From assembly GCA_016124375.1 (NCBI GenBank), contig WGNV01000003.1:369625-433624 (forward strand): a stretch of 64,000 nt of DNA. Direction: 5' to 3'. Made by a program: the position numbers and the translations under genes. Under the pieces are notes generated by a model. It ran no database searches. It saw nothing but the letters and a program-made list of their open reading frames with translations, and was not told the origin of the DNA. This DNA is from Tepidisphaera sp. (GTDB lineage Bacteria; Planctomycetota; Phycisphaerae; Phycisphaerales; UBA1924). Of the stretch, positions 8,126 to 17,141 are shown piece after piece. Position 1 is the first letter of the stretch. Each line of letters starts with the position of its first letter.

Positions 8126-11100
8126 CTACCCCAGCACGCGGCAAAGGCCCGTGCAGTCCTCGTCGGGGTCGAACTGGCCCGCCAGCATGCCGCGGGCGGC
8201 AGCGTCGATCTTGGCTCTGACCTTCTTGAGATCCAGCGCTTCAAGATCAATCGCGCCCCGCTGGCCGGTCGAGAGCACCCAGTATTCAGCGACGCCGGGG
8301 GGGGTCTGATCGGGCGTGCCGTCGAGGTGGGCGAGCGCGAGGGCGTAGACACCCAGCTGCAGATCGTCCTTCTTTGGCTCGAGCAGCGACTTGGTGGGGC
8401 CGCCGGTCTTGTAGTCGACGATGCGCCGACGCCCGTCGGGCAGGGTGTCGAGTCGGTCGATCTTGGCCTCGAACTGGTGGGGTTGTCCGTCGATGACGTA
8501 CGCGAACCGTACTGCCCGCTCGAGTTCGAGGATGTGGTCAGCGGGGGTGTGCAGCCTGGCGACGGCGGCGGTCACCTGCGCGAGGAGTTGATCGAGCGTC
8601 GCGGGATCGGGTGGGGTCTGGCCCGCGCGATGAGCCGCCTCGTGGGCGTTGGCCAGGGCCAGGGCGTCTTCGAGCGTGGGGGTGGGGCGCCCTTCAGCGT
8701 CGGCGAGTCGCCAGGCGTCGAAGAACTCTTCCAGCACGCGGTGCACGATGGAGCCGAAGGTCATGCCGGGGTGGGCGGAGTCGGGCAGGCCGAGCACGTG
8801 CTTGAAGTAGAAGCAGCGCGGGCACTTTTCGTAGGCATTGATGGCGGAGTAACTGAGCTTGAGCGGGGCGGGCATGGGGCGGGTGAGGGGCGGGCCATCA
8901 CCCTGTCGGGCGGCCATTCGGCGGATGAGGTCTTGCACGTCGGCGCCCGGGGCCATCCAGTGCGGGGCGGCGCCGGTGCGTTCGATCTCGGCGAGCAGCG
9001 CGAGCTGGCGGGCGGCAGCCGCGAGCTGAGTGGAGGCGTGCGCGAGCAGTTCGGGGGTGGCGGCTTCGCGTTCGGCGGCGTGCAAGGCGCGGGCGGCCTG
9101 TTCGCGGGCGGCCCGACGCAGCCTCGCGGCCAGTTCCTCGGGCTTTTCGCTCTCGGCGGGGTCGAGGGGCCATCGCCCGGGCAGCGCGAGACCGGCGTCG
9201 AGAGCCGCCTGCCGGATTTCGTCGGGCGCGCGCTTCACGACCTCGGGCGAATCGCGCAGGATTTCCTCGAAGAAGTGCGTGGACTTGCTCGGGTGCTTGT
9301 TGGACTTGGCGAGCAGCACCAGGCGGCGCTCGGCGCGGGTGCAGGCAACGTAGAAGACGCGGCGCTGCTCATCGAGGCGCCGGTCGGCGGCGGGGCGCGG
9401 ATCAAGCTGTTCGCTGAGCCCCGGGGGCAGCGGGTCGGCGCTGTCGCTCTTGATGGTCGGGTAGCCATGGGAAGGGGCGACGCGGGGCACGAAGACAGTG
9501 TCGAACTCCAGGCCCTTGCTGCTGTGGGCAGTGAGCAACTGCACGCGCCCCGCGCCATCGTCGGCCCCGGCGGAGTCGGTCTCTTCGCCATCGACATCGC
9601 CCAGACCCATGGAGAGGTTCATGGCGCCGAGCGAGCGAAGGAGTTCGAGGTGATCCAGGAGAGCCGCGAGGTCGCCCGGGGGGGCCAGACGGGGCTGCTT
9701 GTCTCGCACCAGGCTGACGAACGCGATGAGGGCCCGGACGCGGCGGGCGCGTTCGATGCCGGGGAGCATGTCGCTGTGCGCAGGGTCGGTGGCGGCGATG
9801 ATGGCATCGATGGCCTGTTCGCCCGTGAGCGCGGCACAGGCCTTGACGAGATCGGCACGCTGGCGGGCGAGCCGGCGCAGGGTGTCGGGGACGTCGCCCT
9901 CGTGGGCGAGGTAGTCGGCGAAGTGCCGCGTGGTGTGGCCCTCGGCGCGAGCGGCGCGATAGCGGGCTTCGATGGCGGCCGCGATCTCGAGGGGAGCGAG
10001 CACCGGCGGGCGGACGGACAGGCGTCGGGAGTGGAGCATGGCGCCCGGGTCGATGATCCAGTTGGCCCATGCGAGGACATCCTTGACGCCATCGTCATCG
10101 AGCAGGGTCTTTTCGCGCACGAGATCGACGGGGACGCCCGCGAGGGTGAGGGAGCCGGCGATGCGGGCGAGGTCGGTGTGCGAGTTGGCGATGACCGCGA
10201 AGCGGTTCCAGGCAAAGGGGGCGTTGCTGGCCGCGGCCTTGGCTTTGGAGGTGAGCAGCATGTCGCGGATGGCGTCGGCGTCGCTGAAGTGATCCTTGAG
10301 GCCGATGGCCTCGACGCTGCCCGGGAGGCTGGCGCGTGCGGGGGGCGAGGTGATGGCCTTGTCGGGTCGGAAGCGGCGTCCGGCGCGGGCGATGACACGC
10401 CCGCTGACGTTGATGATGACAGGAGCGCTGCGCCAGTTTTCGCTGAGCGCCACGACCGTCGTGCCGGGCCAGAGGCGCTCGAAGCGGGTGAAGGCCTGGT
10501 CGTCGGCGCCGCGGAAGCCATAGATGGACTGGTCGTCGTCGCCCACGACGCAGATGTCGTGATTCTTCCGGCCCGCAAAGAGCGACAGCAGCTCGATCTG
10601 GGCCTGGTTGCAATCCTGGAACTCATCGACGACCACGTGGGCAAACTCGGCGCGGTACATCGCGGCGATGTTCGGACGCTCGCGCAGCAGGCGGATGGGC
10701 AGCAGAAGCTGGTCGTTGTAGGTGAGCCAGCCCCGGCGCAGGCGCTCGGCGGTGTAGGCCTCATAGGCCCGGGCTTCCTGTTCGAAGCGACCTCGAAGTT
10801 CACGCTGCACCGCGGCGTCGTCGCTGGCGTCGGCGTCGCTGGGCGCGGGCCAGGCGGCGAGCAGCGCCGCACACTTTTCAGGCCCCGCGCCGTGCGTCGC
10901 GAAGGACTCGAAGCGCGGCAGCAGATCGCTCACGATGCTGGCCAGGCCCTGCCCGCGGGCGTCGGGGAAGAGCCCGTGACGCAGAATGACATCCTGCAGT
11001 AGGCGCGAGGCTTGGGCGGCGTCGATGAGCGTCTGACTTGGGCCAAGCCCCAGCACGCCCGCGTGACGCTTCAGAATGCGCATGCCCAGGCCGTTGAAGG

Positions 11101-11350
11101 TGTGAACGTTGAGAGAAGCCGCGAGCGGGCCGACGAGCTCGGTCAGGCGGTCGCGCAGTTGCTGGGCGGCCTTCACGGAAAACGTGACGGCGAGCACGCG
11201 CTCCGGCGAGACGCCCCGGGTCTGCAGCATGTGCGCGATGCGATGCGTGATGACCCGCGTCTTGCCCGTGCCGGGGCCGGCCAGCACGATGAGCGGGCCC
11301 GCGGCGTGCGTGACGGCCTGCTGCTGGGCGGCGGTGAGTTGCTGCGTCAA
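8126..11350 (-). CDS. UvrD/Rep-type DNA helicase fused to a PD-(D/E)XK nuclease
   Basis: A 1074-residue superfamily 1A helicase with a C-terminal RecB-like nuclease, an architecture expected for double-strand-end processing. Walker A is AGPGTGKT (about 24-31) and Walker B is VVDEFQDCNQ; motifs III-VI follow (DDQSIYGFRGAD, LSENWRS, TAHSSKGLEFDTVFV, YVACTRAERRL). The nuclease domain begins near LSYSAINAYEKCPRCFYF and has the catalytic set FEAKIDRLD...RRIVDYKTGG. Cysteines in KCPRC and in the C-terminal CTGLC could bind an iron-sulfur cluster as in AddB/Dna2-type nucleases, but fewer ligands are seen than usual. The start is a TTG at 11350, 15 bases after the rsmD stop, so the two are probably co-transcribed. 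No recC/addB partner is nearby. Confidence 0.93.
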   Translation of the reverse strand: MTQQLTAAQQQAVTHAAGPLIVLAGPGTGKTRVITHRIAHMLQTRGVSPERVLAVTFSVKAAQQLRDRLTELVGPLAASLNVHTFNGLGMRILKRHAGVLGLGPSQTLIDAAQASRLLQDVILRHGLFPDARGQGLASIVSDLLPRFESFATHGAGPEKCAALLAAWPAPSDADASDDAAVQRELRGRFEQEARAYEAYTAERLRRGWLTYNDQLLLPIRLLRERPNIAAMYRAEFAHVVVDEFQDCNQAQIELLSLFAGRKNHDICVVGDDDQSIYGFRGADDQAFTRFERLWPGTTVVALSENWRSAPVIINVSGRVIARAGRRFRPDKAITSPPARASLPGSVEAIGLKDHFSDADAIRDMLLTSKAKAAASNAPFAWNRFAVIANSHTDLARIAGSLTLAGVPVDLVREKTLLDDDGVKDVLAWANWIIDPGAMLHSRRLSVRPPVLAPLEIAAAIEARYRAARAEGHTTRHFADYLAHEGDVPDTLRRLARQRADLVKACAALTGEQAIDAIIAATDPAHSDMLPGIERARRVRALIAFVSLVRDKQPRLAPPGDLAALLDHLELLRSLGAMNLSMGLGDVDGEETDSAGADDGAGRVQLLTAHSSKGLEFDTVFVPRVAPSHGYPTIKSDSADPLPPGLSEQLDPRPAADRRLDEQRRVFYVACTRAERRLVLLAKSNKHPSKSTHFFEEILRDSPEVVKRAPDEIRQAALDAGLALPGRWPLDPAESEKPEELAARLRRAAREQAARALHAAEREAATPELLAHASTQLAAAARQLALLAEIERTGAAPHWMAPGADVQDLIRRMAARQGDGPPLTRPMPAPLKLSYSAINAYEKCPRCFYFKHVLGLPDSAHPGMTFGSIVHRVLEEFFDAWRLADAEGRPTPTLEDALALANAHEAAHRAGQTPPDPATLDQLLAQVTAAVARLHTPADHILELERAVRFAYVIDGQPHQFEAKIDRLDTLPDGRRRIVDYKTGGPTKSLLEPKKDDLQLGVYALALAHLDGTPDQTPPGVAEYWVLSTGQRGAIDLEALDLKKVRAKIDAAARGMLAGQFDPDEDCTGLCRVLG

Positions 11351-11365
11351 GGTGCGTCCCCCGGC

Positions 11366-12193
11366 TCACGTCTTTCGCATGTACAAATGCACCGCCATCG
11401 ATTGGTACTCGTGCGTCTCGGGGCCCAGCGCGTTGGGCAGCGTGAGGTCGGGCTTTTCGCGGGGCGGGTGCGGGGTTTGGCCCGCCAGCAGCCCGTCTTC
11501 CAGGCCCTCGACCGCCGGGTCGTCGAGATCGATCAACTCGTCGGCGTCTTCGGGGCCGGCGATGATGTCGCGCCCCGTGCGCTTCTTGGAACGCTTGCGG
11601 ATTTCCTCCGGCGGCAGGCCCAGCTCCGCGTCGCGGACCTGGCGCCTCCAGTCGTCCTTGCGGCCTTTGCGCCTGGGCTCTTCCTCGATTTCGGCGACGC
11701 CGGGTTCAAGGAACAAGGGCCAGGGCGTACGCAGAATCGCGAAGCTCTTGGGCTCCAGGCGATCGATCAGCCCGCTCAACTGCGACATGACCCGCTTGAA
11801 CCCCAGCGGATCACGCACCAGGGGATAGGGTGGATCCAGAAATGCCAGCGTCAGCGGGCGTGGGGCGCGGGCCAGGGCCCCGGGGCCGAGCGCGTCGCCC
11901 ACCACCAGCTCGGCGCGATTGCCCACGTCCAGCATCTCGATGTTCCGCCGCAGCACGTCGGCGATGGACTTGTCCTTTTCGACGAAGACGACGTGCGCGG
12001 CGCCGCGGCTCAGGGCCTCGAGCCCGATCGCGCCCGTGCCCGCGAAGGCGTCGAAGACGCGGGCGCCCTCGAAGTGCCCCCGCAGAAGCGAAAAGACGCT
12101 CTCTTTGACCCGGTCGGGGATCGGCCGGGTGATGTTGGCGTCCGGTGGTGTGTGCAGACGGCGGCTGCGAAACTCGCCCGAGATAATGCGCAT
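11366..12193 (-). CDS. rsmD: 16S rRNA (guanine(966)-N(2))-methyltransferase RsmD with an extra C-terminal insert
   Basis: A SAM-dependent methyltransferase that modifies G966 of 16S rRNA during 30S assembly. The start MRIISGEFRSRRL is typical of RsmD; SAM motif I is DAFAGTGAIG (48-57) and the catalytic motif is LDPPYPLV (DPPY at 120-123). At 275 residues it is about 90 longer than usual RsmD. The excess is a charged stretch at roughly 178-260 (KKRTGRDIIAGPEDADEL) inserted before the last strand (QSMAVHLYMRKT). The ATG at 12193 is chosen because the frame upstream has no RsmD homology. It is divergent from the permease gene, 66 bases away, and is followed by the helicase gene. Confidence 0.93.
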   Translation of the reverse strand: MRIISGEFRSRRLHTPPDANITRPIPDRVKESVFSLLRGHFEGARVFDAFAGTGAIGLEALSRGAAHVVFVEKDKSIADVLRRNIEMLDVGNRAELVVGDALGPGALARAPRPLTLAFLDPPYPLVRDPLGFKRVMSQLSGLIDRLEPKSFAILRTPWPLFLEPGVAEIEEEPRRKGRKDDWRRQVRDAELGLPPEEIRKRSKKRTGRDIIAGPEDADELIDLDDPAVEGLEDGLLAGQTPHPPREKPDLTLPNALGPETHEYQSMAVHLYMRKT

Positions 12194-12259
12194 CGAACAA
12201 GCGTAGAACCGTGGCGGCCCGGGCGCGAACGCCCCACCCGCGGATACGCTGCGCCCCTG

Positions 12260-13663
12260 ATGACCGCCCCCACCACGATGCCCAAAGACCTGCCCCGCGT
12301 GATTTCCCCCTTCGGGGCCGCGGCTGTGATGGTCGGCGTCATCATCGGTTCGGGCATCTTCCAGACGCCTCCCGACATCGCCCGGCACCTGGGCAGCCCG
12401 TGGGCGGTCCTGGGGTTCTGGATCGCCGGGGGCGTGCTGTCGCTGTGCGGGGCGCTCACCTTCGCCGAGCTCGCCTGCATGTACCCGCAGTCGGGCGGGG
12501 TGTACGTCTTTATCCGCGAGTGTTACGGCCGGTGCGCCGCCTTCGTGTTCGGGTGGTCGTACATGCTGCTGATCAAGCCCTTGGCGGCGGGCGGCATCGC
12601 GGTGGTGTTCACCTCGCATCTGGCCTCGCTGCTGCGGTTCGCTTTGCCCCATGCGTTGCCCCCCGAGGGGCAGCCCCTGTTCCCGCACGACAGCGAAGTG
12701 ATCACCTGCACCGTGCTCGCGCTGCTGACGTGGATCAACGTGCGGGGTGTGGCGCTGGGCACGCGCGTCGCCGAGTTCCTCACCACCATCAAGTTCGTCG
12801 CGGTGGCGGCGCTGGTGTTCCTGCCGCTCGCGGCTCCCGGTGAGATCGCCCACAACTTCGCGCCCGGCCCTGCGCCGGGGTCGTTCATCCAGGCCATCGC
12901 CCCCGTGCTCGCGGGCGTGCTTTGGACGTTCGACGGCTGGGCCGACGTGGGGGCGATCGCGGGCGAAGTGAAGGAGCCCCAGAAGAACCTGCCCCGGATC
13001 TATCTGCTGGGCACGCTGGCGGTCACGGCGCTGTATGTGGCGGTGAACGCCGCCCTCATGATGGCCATGCCGCTGGCGCAGATGCGGAGCGTCGATTCGG
13101 TGGCGCCCTTCGCGTTCGGCAAGCTCATCGGCCCCAGCGCGGGGGCGGCGGTCGCGGCCATCGTCGTCCTCAGCACCTTGGGTTCAACCCATTCGTCGAT
13201 CATGACCGGGGCGCGGGTCACCTTTCAGCAGGCCCGCGATGGCCTGCTGTTTTCGCCGCTGGGCAAGGTGAGCGGGCGAGAGACTCCGGCAGTGTCGCTC
13301 TGGGTGCAACTGGTGCTGTCGTGTGCCGCGGTGCTGTTCTTCAAGTACTTCAACGCGCTCGCGGGGGGCTACGTCTTCACGATTTTCATCTTCTACGGCC
13401 TGGCGGCGGCTGCCCTCATGGTCTTTCGATATTCGCGCCCCGGAGTGCCCCGCCCCTTCCGCGTGCCGGGCTACCCCCTCGTGCCGCTGGCGTTCATCGT
13501 GGTGTCGGCGGGCATGACGGTGCTCACCATCCTGGGCGACTTTGCGCCGGACAGCAAAGATCGCTTCGCCAGCCTGCGATTCCTGGGGATCATGGCCCTG
13601 GGCGTGCCGGCGTACTTCGTGTGGGAGTGGGCGAAAAAGCGGGGTTCGGGACGCCGGACCTGA
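12260..13663 (+). CDS. APC-family amino acid permease
   Basis: A 467-residue inner-membrane transporter of the amino acid-polyamine-organocation superfamily with about 12 hydrophobic segments. The substrate-loop signature VGVIIGSGIFQTPPDI (about 25-40) in helix 1 is intact, as is the helix 6 region TFDGWADVGAIAGEVKEPQKNL. It resembles the basic/neutral amino acid exchangers, but the substrate cannot be assigned. The ATG at 12260 is 66 bases from the divergent rsmD start. The stop codon TGA (13661-13663) lies inside a small hairpin repeat shared with the region near 55740, so the repeat defines the very C-terminus (SGRRT). Confidence 0.93.
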   Translation: MTAPTTMPKDLPRVISPFGAAAVMVGVIIGSGIFQTPPDIARHLGSPWAVLGFWIAGGVLSLCGALTFAELACMYPQSGGVYVFIRECYGRCAAFVFGWSYMLLIKPLAAGGIAVVFTSHLASLLRFALPHALPPEGQPLFPHDSEVITCTVLALLTWINVRGVALGTRVAEFLTTIKFVAVAALVFLPLAAPGEIAHNFAPGPAPGSFIQAIAPVLAGVLWTFDGWADVGAIAGEVKEPQKNLPRIYLLGTLAVTALYVAVNAALMMAMPLAQMRSVDSVAPFAFGKLIGPSAGAAVAAIVVLSTLGSTHSSIMTGARVTFQQARDGLLFSPLGKVSGRETPAVSLWVQLVLSCAAVLFFKYFNALAGGYVFTIFIFYGLAAAALMVFRYSRPGVPRPFRVPGYPLVPLAFIVVSAGMTVLTILGDFAPDSKDRFASLRFLGIMALGVPAYFVWEWAKKRGSGRRT

Positions 13664-13686
13664 GCGAAGCGAAGGTCCGGGTCGAG
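13653..13686. repeat. Dispersed hairpin repeat B, copy 1
   Basis: CCGGACCT and AGGTCCGG flank a short loop, followed by GGTCGAG. Almost the same unit is found at 55740-55772. This copy overlaps the permease stop codon. Confidence 0.75.
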
Positions 13687-13784
13687 CGCGCAAGGAGACA
13701 TTGCAAAGCGGGTCGGAACGCAGGCCCAACCCGGAGGCTCGCGTTGCTCACCTCCGGCGTCTGTGCGTGAGCAAGTTGGTCCAC

Positions 13785-14141
13785 TTACGCCCGCGCCACT
13801 TCGTATCGCCCGCCCGGAATGCCCAGCTCTCGCAGCAGGTCGGTGCGGGCATAGAGCACCTCGCCGGCGTCCGTGCCGCCGAGGCGCACCGTCGCGGCCA
13901 GATGTTCACCATCCAGGTGTGCCAACCCCGCGGCTCCATCAAACCTCAGCGATGCAAAAAACTCGCAGAGTTCCCGCGTGCCGTGAGCGTCGGTGGTCTC
14001 GGCAACCGCACGCCCATCGGCGTGCACGGTGATCGTGAGCCGCAGCGAAGGGTGCGAGGGCACGCCGACGCGCCACACCACCCGGGCCAGCGGAGCCGCG
14101 GGCTGACGGACCGAAGGTGTGGTGCGTTCCATCACGCTCAT
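13785..14141 (-). CDS. Hypothetical protein coupled to a GbsR-type regulator
   Basis: A 118-residue protein I do not recognise. It has no signal peptide and no membrane segment. The composition and pattern (SLRLTITVHADGRAVAE, LAATVRLGG) suggest a small beta-rich soluble domain. Its ATG overlaps the stop of the upstream GbsR-type gene by four bases (ATGA), so translation is coupled and the two proteins probably act together or share control. It may be a ligand-binding partner of the regulator; that is inference only. Confidence 0.75.
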   Translation of the reverse strand: MSVMERTTPSVRQPAAPLARVVWRVGVPSHPSLRLTITVHADGRAVAETTDAHGTRELCEFFASLRFDGAAGLAHLDGEHLAATVRLGGTDAGEVLYARTDLLRELGIPGGRYEVARA

Positions 14142-14710
14142 GGGCGTGCACCTCCGACGTCCATCTTGGTGAGCAAGGTCGCGGCCAACTGCAGGCCACG
14201 CCCCGCGGGGCTCACGAACCGATTGCCGAGTTTTTCCAGCACCTGGAAGAACTGCAGCATGTCGTCGAGGCGCTTGTTGTGCTCGTCCGCGGCGTGCTTC
14301 TGCGATTCCGGTATCGCCTCGCCCCGGCGGGCCCGGTCGGTCGGCGTCATGTCCCGAATCTCGTGCAGCGAGGCCAGCAGCGGGTCCACCTCCCGGGCGA
14401 TTCGCTCACGCACGATCGCCCGGAAGAGGGCCCAGACGTCCTGCTCGGCCCGGAAGTATTCCTTCCGGTCGCCCCGCTTGTGGGCGCGTTCGACGATGCC
14501 CCAGTCCAGCAGCGAGCGGATGGACATGCTGGCGTTGCCGCGGGAGATCTGGAGACGCTCCATGATGTCGTCGGTGCACAGGGCCTGGCCTGTGATGTAG
14601 AGCAGGGCGTGCACCTCGGCCATGGTGCGGCTGATGCCCCAGGCCCCGGACATCTGCCCCCAGACCGCGATGAAGCGATCCTGAGCCAGGATCAGCGCGT
14701 CGCCGCTCAT
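14138..14710 (-). CDS. GbsR/MarR-family transcriptional regulator
   Basis: A 190-residue winged-helix regulator of the GbsR branch of the MarR clan. The winged helix spans about 30-90, with VHALLYITGQALCTDDIMERL, recognition helix SRGNASMSIRSLLDWG and wing VERAHKRGDRKEYF. The C-terminal part (90-190) is helical and would form the dimer. GbsR controls glycine betaine import in Bacillus, but relatives are broadly used and no betaine gene is near. Start: Met at 14710 immediately precedes the conserved region; a GTG at 14746 would add 12 residues. A perfect 20-bp palindrome lies 40 bases upstream and is a likely operator, implying autoregulation of this gene and the overlapping downstream gene. 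Confidence 0.88.
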   Translation of the reverse strand: MSGDALILAQDRFIAVWGQMSGAWGISRTMAEVHALLYITGQALCTDDIMERLQISRGNASMSIRSLLDWGIVERAHKRGDRKEYFRAEQDVWALFRAIVRERIAREVDPLLASLHEIRDMTPTDRARRGEAIPESQKHAADEHNKRLDDMLQFFQVLEKLGNRFVSPAGRGLQLAATLLTKMDVGGARP

Positions 14711-14750
14711 GCCTTTAGTATGGGAAATGTGGGACGGGAAGTCCACTCAT

Positions 14751-14770
14751 CTTTCAGAATATTCTGAAAG
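14751..14770. promoter_or_regulatory. Perfect 20-bp palindrome upstream of the GbsR-type gene (probable operator)
   Basis: CTTTCAGAATATTCTGAAAG is identical to its reverse complement over all 20 bases. It is AT-rich compared with its surroundings and sits 40 bases before the regulator's start, the right size and place for a dimeric winged-helix regulator. Confidence 0.7.
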
Positions 14771-14850
14771 TTAGTGATCGGCCTTGCACGCCCACCCAAA
14801 CATCTTCCGTTATTCATCCTTGTGAAAAACCGCTCGCGGTGTGCGGCTGA

Positions 14851-15858
14851 TCACTTGACGGCTGGCGGGGTCTGCAATCTTCGCAGCGTCTCTTCGTTGG
14901 TGCTGCCGGTCTTCACGGTGTCGCCAACGCTGGGGAGGAGCGGGTTATCCTTTTCGCCGAGGAACGAGGTCAACTCGCCGGTGCAGGTTTTTTCGTCCGC
15001 GCGGGTGATGCGCACGGAGCCGCTGTTGGCCACCAGGTCCTGCGGGTAGTTGAACTCCATGCCCACGTAGACCCCGGCCCCGGTGCCGCCTTCGAACTCG
15101 ATGGCAACGGAATGCGCTGTGACACCGGTCGTCACATCTCGTTTCGTCGGCGCGGAGACCTTAATGACCTTGAGGGCAATCGGCTTTTCTTGCAGTAGCT
15201 TGTCGTACGGCGCTGGCAACTCCGGTTTGCCGACGGTGGCCACCAATCCAATCCTGCTGGGATGCTCACCCTTCGGCGTCTTTCGAGCGATTCCGAACAT
15301 GCCTGAGCGGCTGTAGCCACCTTCGTTGTATCGGTTCACGAAGTCCATCATCTGCCAGTCGGGCACCAGGAAGCGAAGTTCTCCCCATTTGACGAAGTAC
15401 ACTCGTTCGGAGAGAAAACTGCCGTTGGCCGAACCGAAGACAAGTTTGAGTTTGAGACCATCCGGCAGAACCTCGGCGATGTCTCCCTCGTCGCCGCCGT
15501 AGAGGCCCATGCACCCGTAGTTCAGAAACGCGATGCCCGCCTTGGGCGCAAGGCTGATCGAGACATTTTCGCCCAGGCCGTCACCCGTGTAGTACGAGCC
15601 CGCCCACTCCTTTGCCCAGTCGTCGGCCTTCTGGGTAGTCGTGTCCATCGCGGCCAGTTCATCACTGATGCGCGTCATCCGAGCTTTGATCGACGCCTCT
15701 TGATTCGTCAATCTCTGCTTTAGCTCATCGATCATCATCGGGCTGTTGCGAGGTTGGGCGGGCTGAGCCGGCGCGGCCGGCGCGGCTGGCGGAGCCGCTT
15801 GCCCGTGACACAGCCCGTATGCAAAGGCAACAACGATCCAGGCTCGGAGCATTTTCAT
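14851..15858 (-). CDS. Secreted protein of unknown function
   Basis: A 335-residue exported protein that I do not recognise. Residues 1-20 form a signal peptide (MKMLRAWIVVAFAYGLCHGQ). A proline/alanine linker follows to about 38, then a short coiled coil (MIDELKQRLTNQEASIKARM, about 41-75). The rest is mixed beta with aromatic-rich stretches (WAKEWAGSYYTGDGLG, LNYGCMGLYGG) and no catalytic motif that I can see. Codon use is less GC-extreme than in neighbouring genes. It has no obvious partner; the nearest genes are a regulator downstream and a prenyltransferase upstream, 287 bases away. Confidence 0.8.
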   Translation of the reverse strand: MKMLRAWIVVAFAYGLCHGQAAPPAAPAAPAQPAQPRNSPMMIDELKQRLTNQEASIKARMTRISDELAAMDTTTQKADDWAKEWAGSYYTGDGLGENVSISLAPKAGIAFLNYGCMGLYGGDEGDIAEVLPDGLKLKLVFGSANGSFLSERVYFVKWGELRFLVPDWQMMDFVNRYNEGGYSRSGMFGIARKTPKGEHPSRIGLVATVGKPELPAPYDKLLQEKPIALKVIKVSAPTKRDVTTGVTAHSVAIEFEGGTGAGVYVGMEFNYPQDLVANSGSVRITRADEKTCTGELTSFLGEKDNPLLPSVGDTVKTGSTNEETLRRLQTPPAVK

Positions 15859-15974
15859 CGAAAGACCTCCCTGGCTTGGCTACTCGCGGCTCATCGCTCG
15901 GGCGATGCTACCAGTGATATAAACTGCGCGGCATTTTTGATGCGTTGAGTTTGCAGCAAAAGAGCCCGCTCCCC

Positions 15975-16024
15975 AAAAAAGCTGAAGGCGGTGAGCCAAG
16001 ACCGAAGTCCGTGCTCACCGCCTT
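15975..16024 (-). terminator. Rho-independent terminator downstream of ubiA-like gene
   Basis: AAGGCGGTGAGC (15985-15996) pairs perfectly with GCTCACCGCCTT (16013-16024), with a 16-base loop. On the minus strand it is followed by AGC and six T. It lies about 120 bases beyond the prenyltransferase stop. Confidence 0.8.
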
Positions 16025-16145
16025 CTCGGGGGCTGACCTGGGCACATTAGGCGTGCATATTCACGGAAATCGGTAGCCGTGGGACCGGTTCATCGGTGAC
16101 GCCGCATCCCCTGCATGAGTGATTTACCCCAAAAACTGGGTAATG

Positions 16146-17096
16146 CTAGAAAAGTAAATCAAGGCAACCCATGGCTCCAACCAGGCAACTAAGCACCCCG
16201 TTTAGGGTGAAGAACACCATGTGCAGACCCGGGCGACGCGTGCCACCCCCCCGAAATGAGGTGACCAGCACCGCGTGTTCGACCGTCAAGAGCAACACGA
16301 CCGCCAGGATGGCGCCCCCAAAGATCGGACCGAGCTTGGGCGTGCTCGTCCAGCAGGCCAGAAGTGAAGCAATAGCAAGCACATGCAGCACTCGGGCGAT
16401 CCAGGCGGCTCCGCGCGACCCCAGCGCGACGGGGATGCTGGAGAGGCCGGCGCCTCGGTCGAACTGTTCGTCCTGGAGTGAATAAATCACGTCGAAACCG
16501 GCGACCCACATGGTGACGAATGCGGCGGTCCACCACAGGGCGGGCGTGGAGCCGAGCGCGGCCGGACGAACCGCAATGGCCGCGGCCAGGGGTGACAGGG
16601 CCAGCGCCACGCCCAGCACCACGTGGCAAAGCGCGGTGAATCGCTTGGTAATCGAGTAGAACGCCAGCCACGCGAGCACGGGAACGCTCAGAATCAGTGG
16701 CCAGCGATTCGCAAAGAAGTAATCAAACGCGGCACAAACGAGCACAAACCCGGCGGCACAGGCGCTGGCCACGGCCCAGCCCCTGGCGGCACTTACCGCG
16801 CCCGCGGCGAAGACGCGGCGGGCGGTGCGGGGGTTCTTTGCGTCGATGCCGCGATCGAGAAGGCGGTTGACCAGCATCGCCCAGGTGCGGGCGAGGACCA
16901 TGCAGGCGATGACCAGGGCGAGGATGCCGAGAAAACGCGGCCAGGGCATGGCGGACCGGCCCGCGAAGCCGGCGAGAAAGGCGCCGAAGACGGCGAACGG
17001 CAACGCGAAGACCGAGTGGGCGAGCTTGATGTCGCCCGCCATCTGGGCGAACGAGGTCACGCGTGAGCTGGGGGCGCGCGAAGGCACGCTGGACAT
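16146..17096 (-). CDS. UbiA-family prenyltransferase (probable menaquinone pathway enzyme, MqnP-like)
   Basis: A 316-residue membrane prenyltransferase with about eight transmembrane segments. The first Asp-rich motif is NRLLDRGIDAKNPRTARR (Asn77, Asp81, Asp85) and the second is YSLQDEQFDR at about 206-215; both bind Mg-prenyl diphosphate. The second motif, with the phrase FDVIYSLQDEQFDR, is typical of the group that includes MqnP of the futalosine route to menaquinone and differs from classic proteobacterial UbiA. Menaquinone would feed the complex I encoded 8 kb away, but no other mqn gene is present. Transcription ends at the hairpin near 16000. ArsM lies 45 bases upstream on the same strand and may share the transcript. 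Confidence 0.88.
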   Translation of the reverse strand: MSSVPSRAPSSRVTSFAQMAGDIKLAHSVFALPFAVFGAFLAGFAGRSAMPWPRFLGILALVIACMVLARTWAMLVNRLLDRGIDAKNPRTARRVFAAGAVSAARGWAVASACAAGFVLVCAAFDYFFANRWPLILSVPVLAWLAFYSITKRFTALCHVVLGVALALSPLAAAIAVRPAALGSTPALWWTAAFVTMWVAGFDVIYSLQDEQFDRGAGLSSIPVALGSRGAAWIARVLHVLAIASLLACWTSTPKLGPIFGGAILAVVLLLTVEHAVLVTSFRGGGTRRPGLHMVFFTLNGVLSCLVGAMGCLDLLF

Positions 17097-17141
17097 GCTG
17101 GATGGTACGCGCGGGCGGGGCGGGCTTGGGGCCGATGGGCC

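Noticed and set aside
8039..11002. 987-codon open frame opposite the helicase gene
   Set aside because: The opposite strand carries all helicase motifs; this frame is low in hydrophobic structure and has no known domain.
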